A stretch of 64,000 bases of DNA from Argyresthia goedartella (GCA_949825045.1 OX463813.1:26642001-26706000); one strand, 5' to 3'; counted from the stretch's first letter, positions 32,775 to 44,646 are shown. A program made the numbers and translations. The notes: a model not told the origin generated them from the letters alone.

Positions 32775-33278
32775 ATGAAAGCCTTATCAATGCCGAGAGA
32801 TGGTAACTGCCTATTCCACGCAATTGCTGACCAAATTAATCACCTATATCAATTAACACTCGACCACACCCACATTCGTAAGGACCTAGTTAAATATGTA
32901 GAAGAAAACTGCGATGAACAGAACAGAAAGTTTGCAATCGCCGAGCCTGAAGAAACCCTCAATGACTACATTAAAAATCTGCGCAATTACGGCACTTGGG
33001 CTGGAGAGGAGATTATAATAGCAGCCGCCGAATACTTTCTAATTAACGTAACAATCCACCAGCAAAATACACCATCGCTCACATACAGGCCCAAGAATCC
33101 CGCGGATGCAGTGGGATCTATCAACCTCAACTTCACAGGAAACCACTACGACAGCGTATACTTGCTTGAATCACAAAATTTACCCACGAATCTAGCAACC
33201 GACAGCCAAACTGATAACAACATACCTTCCCTGAATATACGCCCGACATTCCGTGGGAATCTATTACAGGGGTTATGA
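32775..33278 (+). CDS. OTU-like cysteine protease
   Basis: A 167-codon frame from ATG at 32775. It opens with SMPRDGNCLFHAIADQI, the OTU nucleophile motif with Asp-Gly-Asn-Cys at residues ~9-13. WAGEEIIIAAAEYF follows as in OTU folds, and GNHYDSVYLL near 122-128 gives the catalytic His. Members of this family cleave ubiquitin or ubiquitin-like chains; whether this one does is unknown. The catalytic set looks complete. The frame stops at 33278, but the overlapping frame from about 33215 (PWESITGVMKS) continues to the linker, so the OTU domain was probably the N-terminus of a longer polyprotein. No secretion or membrane signal is visible. Confidence 0.8.
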   Translation: MKALSMPRDGNCLFHAIADQINHLYQLTLDHTHIRKDLVKYVEENCDEQNRKFAIAEPEETLNDYIKNLRNYGTWAGEEIIIAAAEYFLINVTIHQQNTPSLTYRPKNPADAVGSINLNFTGNHYDSVYLLESQNLPTNLATDSQTDNNIPSLNIRPTFRGNLLQGL

Positions 33279-35264
33279 AGTCAGTAGCCCAAAAAACACT
33301 TTCCGTAAAACCCGCTAGATCGCGGGAACACCGAATTGCTCTGGTAAATTTACAAAAGGCCAAATTCCTTAAAAGACGTCGACCAACCGACCAAACAATC
33401 AATAAACAACTCAAAGAATGCCGACGACGTCTTGAGGAAATTATTGATAATGAAGAAAAACGAGAATGCAGAGCATTTTTTTAAGGCCTAGGAAAAAAAC
33501 ACCCAAGCAAACGCATGCAAATCGTGTACCACTATTACAGACGACACCAGCTTCAATCGAGACGGTGGAAAAAAACAACGATTTATCCCAATGTCACGCT
33601 GGGAACAGGAATAAAGGAAATCACAAGGCCCTAAAAATATGATTATCCCTAACGAAACTTCATTAAACCCTGACTATCTAGAAAATGGTCCAACAATAGC
33701 CGACATAAAAACAATAATCAGCCGCATGCGTAACGGAACAGCGCCGGGTACAGATCAGGTAGTCCCGGAACTGTACAAAGGAATACCGCCACAACTGTTA
33801 AAGGTTATTACCAAAACAATGCACAGAGCATGGACAGAAAATATAATACCGGAGTCCTGGAATGAAACGGTCCAAGTACCTATCCCCAAAATCAGAAACC
33901 CTCAAGACACCAATGACTATCGCCGTATACAGGATATCGCATATACGCGACATACCTGCTTATCAAACTAGACGAGATAGCAAAAGAACTCGGGAACTAT
34001 CAAGCAGCATTTCTCCGCAATAGATCCACCGATGACCACATCTTCACACTACGCAGAGTATTAGATGAAGAATGGCGAGCGGGTAACAGAACATATGCGC
34101 TAGATATCGCCAAAGCATTTGATACTATAGACCTAAACGTGCTCAAGGATATTCTCCTTTCAAGGACCAATAAGATTTTAACCAATAGGATAATAAAAGC
34201 CTGCATGTATGAACGGACCTCCATCAAATGGTTCGGACAGTAAAGTAACTTGATCAACAAAGGAAAAGGAGTAAAACAAGGCTGTCCACTGTCACCAAGA
34301 CTATTTACAATATTAATGGATGATGTCCTCAAAACACTGGAAGAAGAAATTCCCAACATAAAACTGGACCAAGATGAAGAAATAGTCTTACCACTTATTC
34401 TCTCCGTCGCGGATGACCTCATCATCGTTTGTCAAGATTTACAACATAACGTAACAAATCGTCACGCACTTGAAAGCACTATTAAAAACAGTAGGGCTCG
34501 ATACTAACGAAACAAAGACGAAAATTCTTATAAGAGACCCCATAAACACCCAGCGCCCACAAGTGATCGTATTGGACGGAGTTCCAATACGACCCGTAGA
34601 CGAAATAAAATATCTCGGCACATATATAACGGCAGGACATAGTAGGAGAGACACAATAAAGAAGAGATGCCGGCAAGCCATAGGCAATTCCAAGGCCCTA
34701 ATGCATTTTATAAAGAAATCCAACATGGACTGGAAAATAGTACGCCTGATTTACAAAATGGTTATTGCACCGTGTATAACATACGGACTTAAAGCGGCAG
34801 CCCTCACCAAAGCAAACCGTTCTAGACTAAGAAAATATGAACGCCTGATCCTCAGAGACATGTTTGAGAACGCCAGAAGCTATCCAAGACACCACAAAAT
34901 TCATGACTTACTACAGGGCAAAACAATAACCAAACAAATCAAAAACCATCGGATGTGTTACTATACACATATTCTACGACGCCCACAAAAACACCTACTC
35001 CACGCTGCATTGGAATACGAAGCAAAGAAGAAAGTTGGCCGACCCATTTACACCTGGAAAGATTCCCTTAAGCATGACATCAAATACTACGGTAAAGAAC
35101 ACAGTTACTGGACAGAATCAGCACACAACAGGGACGAAGTCAGAAAGGCATCGAGCCAAATATACCATATTCCAGAAACAGACAGCGAAAGCGAAACGGA
35201 GACCTTACCGGATAACCCAAACGAGCACGACAGGACAGGAAACTCAACCTATAACAATACCTGA
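33275..35264 (+). pseudogene. RTE-like reverse transcriptase, fragmented
   Basis: Pieces in several frames. A basic linker (33275-33484) is followed by RT entry (MRNGTAPGTDQVVPELYK, near 33727), then a break near 33940-33960. The palm continues with TYALDIAKAFDTID near 34097, a TAA at about 34243, GVKQGCPLSPRLFTILMDD near 34270 and SVADDLIIV near 34408 (Tyr/Phe before ADD replaced by Val). A further shift near 34475 leads to the C-terminal domain with YLGTYITAG, RLRKYERLILRDM and VGRPIYTWKDSLKHD, typical of RTE-type proteins. The tail is acidic (TDSESETETLPD). No endonuclease domain precedes the RT. Confidence 0.75.
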
Positions 35265-35492
35265 AAATAGAAGGAAAACATGAACTTGAAGAAAACAACA
35301 GCTGCTCTCCAAATCCTATATCCTCCCCATTCCACATATCCTATATTGGCTTCAGGCTGAAGAGTCGGTCGATTGAATTCACGCTCCTTCCACTCCTATC
35401 GAGCAGGTCATTCCGCCCCCCCTCAAAACTCGTGCTCTCTGGTATGCCGGCCGAAAGACCGGAACAGGTTTAGAACCCTGGCTGGAGAAGCA

Positions 35493-35530
35493 CCATTCAT
35501 TCATTCATTCATTCATTCATTCATTCATTC
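35493..35530 (+). repeat. (CATT)n tail
   Basis: About nine CATT units, directly followed by the right copy of the target duplication. Simple tandem 3' tails fit RTE-type elements. Confidence 0.9.
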
Positions 35531-35553
35531 AAACAAACATAGGCGTCTAGTGC

Positions 35554-36660
35554 CTATACATACATTATTTTTGTTTCAAAGCCTTTATTGAGCTGACTGT
35601 ACTAACAAGCTCATAGTGCTGGTGGGAACACCAACATGTCGCGGAGCTGGCGGGAATCTATGGACGAACTTTCCTCGGAGCTCGGGGGACGACCCATCCC
35701 AAGAGTGGCATGTTGGATTGCAGTAGAATTAAACAAATGGCGTTTGTAAAATAGTCTAATGGTGCATTGTACAACTGGTTATACGTGGGCTCAACTGTGC
35801 CACCCTATCACCAAGTCTCCGCTGTCCGTCTGTCTGTCCGTCCGTCCGTCTGTCCGCCAGCGGGCTCTACCTGGTGAACCGTATTAGGAAGAGTTGAAAT
35901 TTACACACAATGTGTATTACTGTTGCTGCTACAGCAACAAATAGTGAGTTATAAACGTTTCTATTAATTAATAATTAAAAGGAGTACCCAAACAAGAGAT
36001 GATTTTTATGGCCATCTTGTTTTGTTCGTTCATCGATAAATAGAAAGCATCATATCTTTTAATAAAAATTAAATGTTATATATTCGTATCAGATTTGATG
36101 GTAATTTTATATACTTAAATAAGTTACTTAATTTCTGCCCACTTACGGTCATGCATAGTTCATGTAAAAGAGTTAAGTTAATCTAAAAACTAAGCGTCCG
36201 TTGTCCGTCAGTAGTCTATCCATCGTCGGTCTGTCAGAGGGCCGTATGTAGTGAATGAAGTGAAATTATCGTGTGCGAGATAGCTTAACAAACATAATGA
36301 AGCAAAATGATATTTAAACTAATCTTAATACTTAATTAAGTCACACACAACCATTAATTTTAATTGTCTGATTGTCTGATATTTAGATTTCCACAATGAG
36401 CCCGCATTATTAACCAATAAACAATATTAAATTAGTTGAATAAGTTTATTAATATCGTTTTATGACTTACTTACTTATGAGCTTAACTGAAGCATTTTTG
36501 CTTGATAATTAGCTAAAAATATATAAAAAATAATCGGTCTGGAAGATCGTACGTAGGTGACAAGAGAAAATACGTAAATAACAATTTGTAATAATACAGA
36601 ATTCTTTACACGGAGAATTGATAAATAAAGTGTTTCTTTTCAAATCGGCTCCATATTAAA
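35554..36660. repeat. Dispersed repeat with GTCC/GTCT tract, otherwise unassigned
   Basis: Near 35820-35860 a TGTCCGTCTGTCTGTCCGTC tract precedes CTGGTGAACCGT and TTGCTGCTACAGCAACAAAT, an arrangement I recall from dispersed insect repeats. A weaker repeat of it lies at about 36195-36300. No coding frame. Confidence 0.45.
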
Positions 36661-36758
36661 AATATGATATTTGATCAGAATATGTTCCCAACAAACCCTT
36701 TCGTTTATTTTTCGTTTCGTATCGCGCTGGCCCCAAGCGCCTCCCAGACGCCGGAGGG

Positions 36759-37100
36759 GTGCCGCCCCGCCCGCGCCCCATTGTGGTACGACTAGCGCGA
36801 CGCTCGCTACGGGACGATCTCATCAAGCAATCCCGCGTCCGCCGCGGCGCCACCACTGCTGATCTCGGCCTCCCGCCCCATGTGCCCATGAAGCTTTTTG
36901 TCAATGAGAGGCTATCGAAGCTAAACAGGGCTTTGTTTGGGAAGGCGCGTAAGCTAGGAGATGAACAAAAGTGGAGGTTTGTGTGGACCAAGGAGGGCAG
37001 AGTTTATGCCCGACGTCATGTCGGCACGGAAGGTTTCCCCATAAAAACTGAAAGTGACCTGGAGCGAGTTTTTGGGGTGAGCCTAAGTTCGGTGCAATAG
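36759..37100 (+). CDS. ORF1 C-terminus with FP-type domain
   Basis: A 113-codon fragment. VNERLSKLNRALFGKAR, WRFVWTKEGRVYARR and IKTESDLERVFG match the C-terminal domain shared by ORF1 proteins of several insect non-LTR elements and by the baculovirus FP protein family. It probably helps bind nucleic acid or self-associate. The upstream part is lost, so the ATG at 36759 is internal to the original protein. Confidence 0.65.
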   Translation: MPPRPRPIVVRLARRSLRDDLIKQSRVRRGATTADLGLPPHVPMKLFVNERLSKLNRALFGKARKLGDEQKWRFVWTKEGRVYARRHVGTEGFPIKTESDLERVFGVSLSSVQ

Positions 37101-37566
37101 ACTATGTCAAAACAATAATCGATACAAACCGATACTATTACAATCTACTTCTGGTTTTGCAATCAAGCTGCCTTTTGTTTTTTGCATGTTGTAACTATGT
37201 TGTGTTCATAATCTGGGCTTTAATAATAAATTTGTTGATAACTGTGATACAAATCGCTGTTATGGTCACAAACCGATACTATTTACTGCTGGCTTTGCTA
37301 TTAAGTTGTTTTTTGCTTTTTGCATGTTTGGAATATTTTGTATTAATTTGTGTAATATGTAATGTACCGATAATTACGATGAAAATATTTAGAATATGCG
37401 AGTATAGGGTTACTATGTGGATTTGTGATCGCGCGACAACGCTTGACGAGAAAATTGTTTTTCTGCTTATTTTGCACTATTTTTCTGTTATGTTTTTATT
37501 TGTCCAATTCCGGCCCCGCTCATTTCTATTCTACTTACTTTTATTTATTTCTAACTGTCCCACGTA
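37101..37566 (+). other. T-rich spacer between ORF1 and ORF2
   Basis: A 136-codon frame here is rich in Leu/Phe/Val/Ile and looks like membrane segments only because the DNA is T-rich. No conserved motif; I treat it as non-coding. Confidence 0.55.
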
Positions 37567-38643
37567 ATGGCTAATTGTAAATTTCTGAAAGTTGGCTTTT
37601 TTAACGCGGGTTCACTTGGTACAAATCACGATGAATTCATAGGTGCACTCATGAGGGAGTTGCCCGATGTGATCGCGATAAACGAGACTTGGCTCCGGGC
37701 TGGACAGGAAGGCAAGGCACCGAAGGTTCCGGGCTATAGACTGAGGCATGTACCGCGTCCGCTGCACATACGGCGCGGGCTGGGGGGGGGAGTAGGTTTT
37801 TATGTACAAAGCGGGGTGATCGCACGGACGTGTCCACACCCGGCTCCCACGGCACATATTGAACAACTGTGGATCTCAATTAATGTCAAGTCGACTAGGG
37901 TTATAATTGGTACTGCTTATCGTCCTGATTGGGTCGAGGTAGATGACTTACTTGACGCCCTCACGGATTCTATCACGGCCTTTTCTAATTATGATAAGGT
38001 AGTGCTTTTGGGTGATTTTAATATAGATATTTTAGATACCGCTGATAGTGCAACGATGCGTCTAAATGATTTCCTTAGAAGCATGAATATCAGAAATGTT
38101 GTCTCAGAGCCGACACATTTTACATCCCATAGTGCTACACTTCTTGATTTGCTGTGCACTGATGCGTTCGTGTCTTGCGTCTCATTACTGAACATTCCTC
38201 ACCAGGGCCATGTAATGGTTATGGCAACTTTGAAGATCAAAAAGGAAAAAATAAAACCACGTTATAGTGTGAACAGACCTATACGAAAAATAAACTTAGA
38301 ACATTTTAATTCTGATCTAAATTTGATCGACTGGGAAGATGTCTTGCTGTACTCATCCGTTGATGATATGGTAGAACGTTTTGGGAGGCACCTTTTAGAG
38401 CTATATGACAAACATGCCCCGTTAACCAAGACTATGATTAGGGGAAAACCGACACCTTGGCTTACAAGTAATATACTTCTGATGATGCGGTTACCTGATC
38501 AGGCGCATGCTTGTTCACGCATATCAAAAACTGAACAGGATAGAGAGCAGTATAAGTCTCTAAAGCATCTTGTTAATGTGGCATTGTATGGTGAGAAGAA
38601 AGCTTATTTTGAGCAGCACATCAACAAGCACATTCATAATTAA
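37567..38643 (+). CDS. ORF2 N-terminus: APE-like endonuclease
   Basis: A 358-codon frame from ATG at 37567. GFFNAGSLGTNHDEF near 12, INETWL near 38 (catalytic Glu), GGGVGFYVQSG, IIGTAYRPDW and LLGDFNIDIL near 147 are in the correct order for the endonuclease that nicks the target. The SDH-type motif near 212 reads PHQGHVMV, so the catalytic Asp before His appears lost. Residues after 250 form the linker to RT (HAPLTKTM, PTPWLTSNI). A frameshift at about 38640 separates it from RT. Confidence 0.8.
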   Translation: MANCKFLKVGFFNAGSLGTNHDEFIGALMRELPDVIAINETWLRAGQEGKAPKVPGYRLRHVPRPLHIRRGLGGGVGFYVQSGVIARTCPHPAPTAHIEQLWISINVKSTRVIIGTAYRPDWVEVDDLLDALTDSITAFSNYDKVVLLGDFNIDILDTADSATMRLNDFLRSMNIRNVVSEPTHFTSHSATLLDLLCTDAFVSCVSLLNIPHQGHVMVMATLKIKKEKIKPRYSVNRPIRKINLEHFNSDLNLIDWEDVLLYSSVDDMVERFGRHLLELYDKHAPLTKTMIRGKPTPWLTSNILLMMRLPDQAHACSRISKTEQDREQYKSLKHLVNVALYGEKKAYFEQHINKHIHN

Positions 38644-38645
38644 AA

Positions 38646-40390
38646 AAAATTTATGGAAAACCTTAAATCATAAAATTTTACCAAATTTTAAAAATAATCG
38701 TGGTTTACCTGAACATTTCAATGATCCTGATCAAATTAATTCAAACTTTTTAAAAGTTCCTGGCGCTGGTGCGGTTTCTATTTCACGTCTAACCTATTTT
38801 GAATTTAATAGATACAGTCAGGCTGAGTTTTTCTTAGACCAGGTAGATGAGAGCTGTGTAGCCAAAACAATCCTTGCCATAAGTTTATATGCTAGAGGAG
38901 CTGATGGAATAACCGAAGTTATGATTTTACTAACCCTGCCTCGTACTCTTGAAGTCATAACTGCTATTGTAAATAGGTCTATAGCCTCTTCAATTTTTCC
39001 ATCCCAATGGAAGACTGCGAATGTCCGTCCTATACCGAAAATTGACAACCCTGTAAATATAAGTGACCTACGTGCAATAAGTATCTTACCGTATCTATCT
39101 AAAATTTTGGAAAAAGTGATATATAACCAAGTCTCAAAGTACTGTGAGAGTAATAACATCCTGCCTCAGCGCCAGTCCGGGTTCAGAAAGGGGCGTAGCA
39201 CTGCGTCGGCCCTGTTAGATGTGGTGGATAATATCCTGTCTTGTCAGGACCAGGGCAGGGGAACCATACTCGCTCTCCTAGATTTTTCCAGGGCTTTTGA
39301 TGCTTTAAACATTCCACTACTGCTGTCAAAACTGGCTTTCTATGGCTTCGATGTTCCTACCATAAAATGGTTTAGTAGCTACCTTAGCAATCGCTGTCAA
39401 CGGGTAGTGCTGGATAAGACAGACGGATCTCAGATGCAGTCACAGCTAGCTACCCTTAATAGAGGAGTCCCACAAGGATCCATACTTGGACCCCTTCTGT
39501 TTATAATATATAGTGCAGACATCACTCGAAGTATAGTTAACAGTAGTTATCACTTGTATGCTGATGATCTTCAAATTTATATATCAGTTGACAATGATCC
39601 CCGTATGGGAGTGGAGGCTCTGAATGAAGATCTGGGCCGTATATCGCAATGGGCGTCTTCTAACACTCTAGTCCTTAACCCAAATAAATCGAAGTGTATG
39701 ATATTGGGCTCAAAAAATCAAATACAGGCAAATAGCTATGCATGATCCGAAGGTCCTGGTAAATGGGGTCGCCATTACACGGGTCCGGGAAGCACGAAAC
39801 CTGGGTCTTCTTATGGATGACAAACTTCGTTTTGAGGGACATGTCCTTGAGGTTGTAAGGAATTGCTTCTATAGGCTTAAAGTTTTGTATAGAATCCGTT
39901 AACTTCTTAGCGTTTACCTGCGAATACAGTTAAGTGAAGCCTTAGTACTATCCAAGCTTAACTATTGTATTACAGTGTATGGAGCGTGTCTATTTGAGAA
40001 AACACAAAAACTCATACAAAGAGTACAAAATGCCTGTGCCAGGTTCTGTTTCGTAATTCCCCCAAAACGCACATTACTCCATTTTCAAACAGGGCAAATA
40101 TTTTAAGGATGAAAGCTAGACAGGATTTGTATTTTTCAACGCTGTTGTTTGAGGTTATAGTGAAGAGGACACCTTCTTATCTTTGTGACAAACTTACCTG
40201 GCGTATGTCCCAGAGAGTTGCTCCTTTTCTCTCAATGCCTCGACACAAGGGTGCAGCTTTCCGTGGCAGTTTTAAGTACCGTGCCACAAAGTGCTGGAAT
40301 AACATCCCACTACCCCTTCGGCTGCTTACTAGTAAGTCTGGGTTTAGAAGTGCCTATAGAAAGTATTTGATACTACAGCAGAAAACTTAG
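38646..40390 (+). pseudogene. ORF2 C-terminus: reverse transcriptase in pieces
   Basis: The first piece reads to a stop at 39745: WKTANVRPIPKIDNP, SILPYLSKILEK, SGFRKGRSTASALLD, ALLDFSRAFDALN, RGVPQGSILGPLLF and HLYADDLQIY near 39550, so the palm is complete. The next piece (about 39735-39900) continues in another frame and meets a TAA at about 39900; a further piece ends near 40106. The C-terminus (40109-40390) has MPRHKGAAFRGSFKYRATK and CWNNIPLPLR. Three breaks make it non-functional. Confidence 0.8.
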
Positions 40391-40755
40391 GGAACGGCAC
40401 GAAGCTAATCTACCTGTTACCTGTGATATTTATATTGTTTCCAATTATATTATTACTATGATTAATTCCCTTCTTATTATTATTATTTAATAATCCTAAT
40501 GACATTTTCAATTTAATCTTACTTGTAACCCTGACATAAATTTTATTACATACTACTATATATTTTTTTAATTTTATTTCTTTTATTACTATACATTTTA
40601 ATGATATAATTTTAATGCTATAATTTTAATACAATCTTCTAGAATACAATTTATTTTATTCAACAATTTTATTAAAATCATCATATTTTACGTTGTTAAA
40701 TGTGTACTTGAGCAAACCGTTGTCTCGTCCGTACTGGCTATGGCAGAATATCAGC

Positions 40756-40775
40756 GTCACAGATTCGTCTGTGAC
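40756..40775 (+). other. Perfect 8-bp hairpin with TTCG loop
   Basis: GTCACAGA-TTCG-TCTGTGAC. The RNA would form an extra-stable UUCG tetraloop stem, and CAGC...GCTG bases outside can extend it imperfectly. It lies in the 3' untranslated part of the non-LTR element, a usual place for signals recognised by RT. Confidence 0.6.
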
Positions 40776-40950
40776 ATTGCTGAGTCAGGGCCATTTCATT
40801 GTCGCGGTACAGTCACAATACCACATAGTTATCCTTACCGTACCTTAATGTTTTGCTTGTATAATTTTATTATTTATTGTTTGTTTTATTTAACTGCTGT
40901 GTTTTGTTTTAATTTGCAGATTTTTCTTATCAAATAAATAATTATATAAT

Positions 40951-42062
40951 AAGATAATAAACAAATTAATATGTATGACTAGTTATCAGATGCACCTGGG
41001 CAGCATTGTAATGTCAAAAGGAAGGGATGCTTTTCTTTATAATAAATGAATGAGAGAGAGAGCTCGAAGCACATAAAAAAAACTCAAATGTTTGATTGTT
41101 AGTAGGCAAAAATAATACACTATTACAAGTCAGACACTCATACATAAAAAATAAATCAAATATGATCAAATAACTAATAATTAACTTGAAATCCGATCGA
41201 ATTGTGCTTTCATATATAATTGACATTGGCAAACTGAACCTCAAAAGAGGTTAGCACGTCATATAATGAAAAAATTAAAACACCTCTCACCACATTAATA
41301 AAACCTTATGGAAAAATTTGGTTTACTTATTACCTATTTAGGCTCATAACTTTTGAAACGCTTAACCGATTTTAGTAAATTATATCTAAGAACCATCACA
41401 ATAAAGTCTGTCAATTGCAAAAACCACGTTAATATCCATCCACCCGTTTAAGCGGTAGAGTGCTACGATAGGCATAGGCAGACAGACAGACACACAGAAG
41501 CTTCAAGCTTATAACACCCCTATTTTCGGTGGAGGTTAAAAAAGAAGATGTAGCGAAAATTGGTTCAGATGAAACATATCTTCTGCAACCTATACAGATT
41601 ACTCATCGTACAATAACCTCGGCTTTAGTTATTGATCTAAGAGGCAATTTAACGCATCACCAGCCTACATCAGCGAGTTCATTAGTTTGCAAATTGTCAA
41701 GTAACATTACACATCGCCTGTCTCTCAGGGGGGTAGGCAGGGATCCTCTGCATGTTAATTAGTTTACTCGTACTACACTTATGTTACTCAAATGTTATAA
41801 CATGTATTCATTACATCCAAGGCTATCTCTATGTGGGTATTTCTTCTACAAAATCAAGCAAGTAGTCAATGTTCCCATATCAATTGACTGACTTCTCCTG
41901 TTCCACAGCCCTGCGGCATTTTAATAATTCCCGCATAGCTACCAGAATCCGTACCACAGATCATACGTGAGAATCCATTTTATAGAGAATTCAATTTCGA
42001 TACATTTCCATAAACTCTCCTAACATAGGCAGGCAATTAAGTAATGATGTTCTTACATTCAA
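40951..42062. other. Intergenic DNA with one dispersed repeat
   Basis: Apart from the repeat at about 41330-41540, I see no supported feature. TAAC at 42063-42066 is the left target duplication of the next element. Confidence 0.5.
41330..41540 (-). repeat. Dispersed non-coding repeat (GTGTTATAAG type)
   Basis: Minus-strand counterpart of 20030-20400: GGGTGTTATAAGCTTGAA, TGTGTCTGTCTGTCTGCC, CGCTTAAACGGGTGGATGG and AATCGGTTAAGC in the same order. The plus-strand frame at 41529-41762 starts at its edge and is not supported. Confidence 0.6.
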
Positions 42063-42066
42063 TAAC

Positions 42067-44269
42067 TGTAACGGCCCACGGCCAAGGTCAGGCCGCCGCT
42101 ATCAGTAGCTATGATCGTCTATTCTATCTACCTCAAAATGAGAGGACCCGATTCAGCTGTAAGATTTGTAAGTTAAGAATGATAAGTCTGAATTTCTCGT
42201 TCGTTGAGAAGTTCGTTAGGCGTACAATAGTCGAACGAAGTTCGGTTCAGGAAGTTACAGTTTCAAGTTAGACAGAGAAAGCATATATGTCCGCGAGCCG
42301 GTAATTCGCATCAGTCAGCGGTGTATTGCGCCAGATCAATCGTTGTTATATTTCATGTGAGATGGTACCATCTGGTTTTTGTATATATGGGCGCTTGGAA
42401 CCTTTTTTTTTAGTGGTCGACCACAGTTTATAATATTTGTTTGTGATATCGTATAGATATCCGTCGTAGTTTTACGACGTGAGTACTCAATGATATTTCA
42501 TGTGCTCGCTAGTAGCGGCTTGTGGTGGTTCCAATTATATATTTGGTTCACGGCAATAACGATCCGAAAAGACCGGTTTACACAATTGCGAATTGATTTT
42601 CCGAAATGGGTTCTGAACTAGCGGTTACCTCAAAAGGTCCGTAACGTTTTGAAACCTTCAACTCTGCGCAATTTGAGCTGGATGTCATCGAAACGTAAGC
42701 ATTATTGTTTTAGGAGATCTAACCCACACCATAGCGAAGTGCATAGTTCGAAAAATACCGAACTATGAATTCCACTAGCCACAGCACGTCCTGGGCTGAG
42801 CCAAATCATATATACCGACTCAGCCTACACATTAGACCTCCAGCGAAATTTACATTTAATTTAAAGATGCAACTTGAATCCAACCTGACCCAAGGCAATG
42901 CAAAACACCTACCCGGACCTAAACAATGAACTTTAGACTGTAAATTGATCTCTTCGCGCGTCCCCGACAACACTCAAATGTCAAAATATCAACAGGATAT
43001 GTTATCTGTGTTGACACCGGTTTAACTTTGTTCTGAATTTGTTATTTCCATCCGCGGAACCTCATCGATCAAACAGTCTCCCTATGCCCTGCCAACCTAG
43101 GTTTAGCCGCAACTAAACTCCTGTCTAGCCTAGTCTAAATACCTAGTGTTATACCACGTCCATTATCGACACCACTCGAAATGGTTGAGTTTGATTTGAA
43201 TGTGCTTGAATGTTTAATGACTGTGTGTGTGGGAATTTCAAAACTCGCTACTCGAAAGGAATGAAGAGAGGATTAGCCCGCGAATATCCTAAGAGCCAAT
43301 CCAGGAACCCTATGGTGAAGGAAAAAGGAATTTAGGGTCGCTCCAAGCCCAGACTCAGACTCAGATAATTGACTTACAAGTTCTTTTCTAACGACCCAAG
43401 GATAGTTTTGGAATTTGGGGTTGGTTGATATAAAGGTTAGGAACCGAGGTATATCTCGGCGCTTCAGACACTCACGAAAACCCACTGAAACTTTGCAATC
43501 ACAATTTCGTATAGTTCTGACGCGTAACACGGCAGACAAAACTGTTTAGAACTCGTGAAAGACGACTGTCACAGTAGCTAGACGCTGAGACTGAATGCTC
43601 TCCCCTCCCACGCTCTCGTATTTATATGCGTCCTTTGCGAACACGCTCTGCCCAAGCGAAGCTTCTTATCACTAACTACACAGGGTCTAATTTCAACCAT
43701 GCCATGCAGATCCGCCGTTCTACAAATTGTGTGTACGCATATTCACTATGATCAACCGTAGGTGATCACTCAAATCATTTGGTACTGCCGATACACAGAA
43801 TCTGTTGATCGCTGACCAATAAAAGCTTGTTGCGATTAATTAAGCATACCCGACCGCTAGACGCGCGTAGCAAAGACCACTAGAATGCTATTCAAACTAG
43901 TCGTGTCAGACCCTCCATCTCACACCTCAATCGCAATTGTATATTTGCAATCAACATAATAGCTTTCTCCGTATCGTTCCATAATAACCTTTCATTATTT
44001 AGTTATTCATAATTTTATTCAACGCGCAGCCAAATCGGCTCTGATCTCTACACATCTCGCAGGAATGCGACAAAAAAAACCTGACCTGCAAAACTTCCCC
44101 GAACCATCACACATGTCGGCTCTGTTTTTTTGCTAACTTGCCACTGAGCTACGCAAAACCCCCCAAACGTTATCTGAACCGATTCGTATTCAAAAAAGCG
44201 CGGCGTTGGGCTAGTCCTCTATCACGCAGAATGAAGCATCAAATGTACCGACTCTCGTGTACCATTACA
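42067..44269 (-). repeat. 3' LTR of the 42-kb element
   Basis: TGTAAC...TTACA ends, 2203 bp; one extra A compared with the right LTR in an A-run near 44075. The 88-codon minus frame at 43273-43539 lacks an ATG start and is not called. Confidence 0.92.
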
Positions 44270-44280
44270 GCCCCCTCCCA
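44270..44280 (-). promoter_or_regulatory. Polypurine tract of the 42-kb element
   Basis: Minus strand TGGGAGGGGGC directly upstream of the 3' LTR. Confidence 0.8.
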
Positions 44281-44646
44281 GACCTTGAGACACTGTTTAT
44301 CTCAGTTAACATGGCGCAAGGATCTCATTACCACTATGCTACCCATGCTTTATCCATATCTACTCTATATGTACGGATCTCAAATCATGTACACAGACCG
44401 ATGAATCTGTCAATTATGTATATAATATTTACACAACTCGATTGAGTTCTCTCCTGTCTTATCTTATTTATCTATCTAACTATACAACCTCGCTTACCCG
44501 CAACTTATCCTAATTCGTATTACTATATATATACAATTTTTTTTTGTTTTTTTTTTGTTTCCAAACCATGCGAGAACCTTAAGTCTACCAAATAGTTATT
44601 CAAATTTACAGCTTACAGCTTAATTATATAACTTTTATACACTATA

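Larger units (their letters stand above)
31036..35530 (+). mobile_element. OTU-protease-bearing RTE-like non-LTR retrotransposon
   Basis: The element is bounded by a 23-base direct repeat (AAACAAACATAGGCGTCTAG plus TGC) at 31013-31035 and 35531-35553, and ends in about nine CATT units (35493-35530). A 1.7-kb leader is followed by an OTU-type protease frame, a linker and an RT with an RTE-like C-terminus. No APE or restriction-like endonuclease is recognisable. Frameshifts and one stop show decay. The leader starts GC-rich right at the duplication, suggesting a full-length insertion. Confidence 0.8.
36720..40950 (+). mobile_element. Two-ORF non-LTR retrotransposon (jockey/CR1-like), decayed
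   Basis: Contains the C-terminus of ORF1, a T-rich spacer, an APE endonuclease, an RT in three pieces, and a long AT-rich 3' untranslated region with a perfect hairpin. ORF1 is truncated at its start. The 3' boundary is approximate. Confidence 0.75.

Noticed and set aside
37157..37567. 136-codon frame with apparent membrane segments
   Set aside because: Hydrophobicity follows from T-rich DNA; no conserved motif; lies in the spacer between ORF1 and ORF2.
41529..41762. 77-codon plus-strand frame
   Set aside because: Starts at the edge of a dispersed repeat and has no motif.
43273..43539. 88-codon frame in the left 2.2-kb LTR, also present at 50605-50871
   Set aside because: Conserved only because the LTRs are nearly identical; no ATG start; probably leader RNA.
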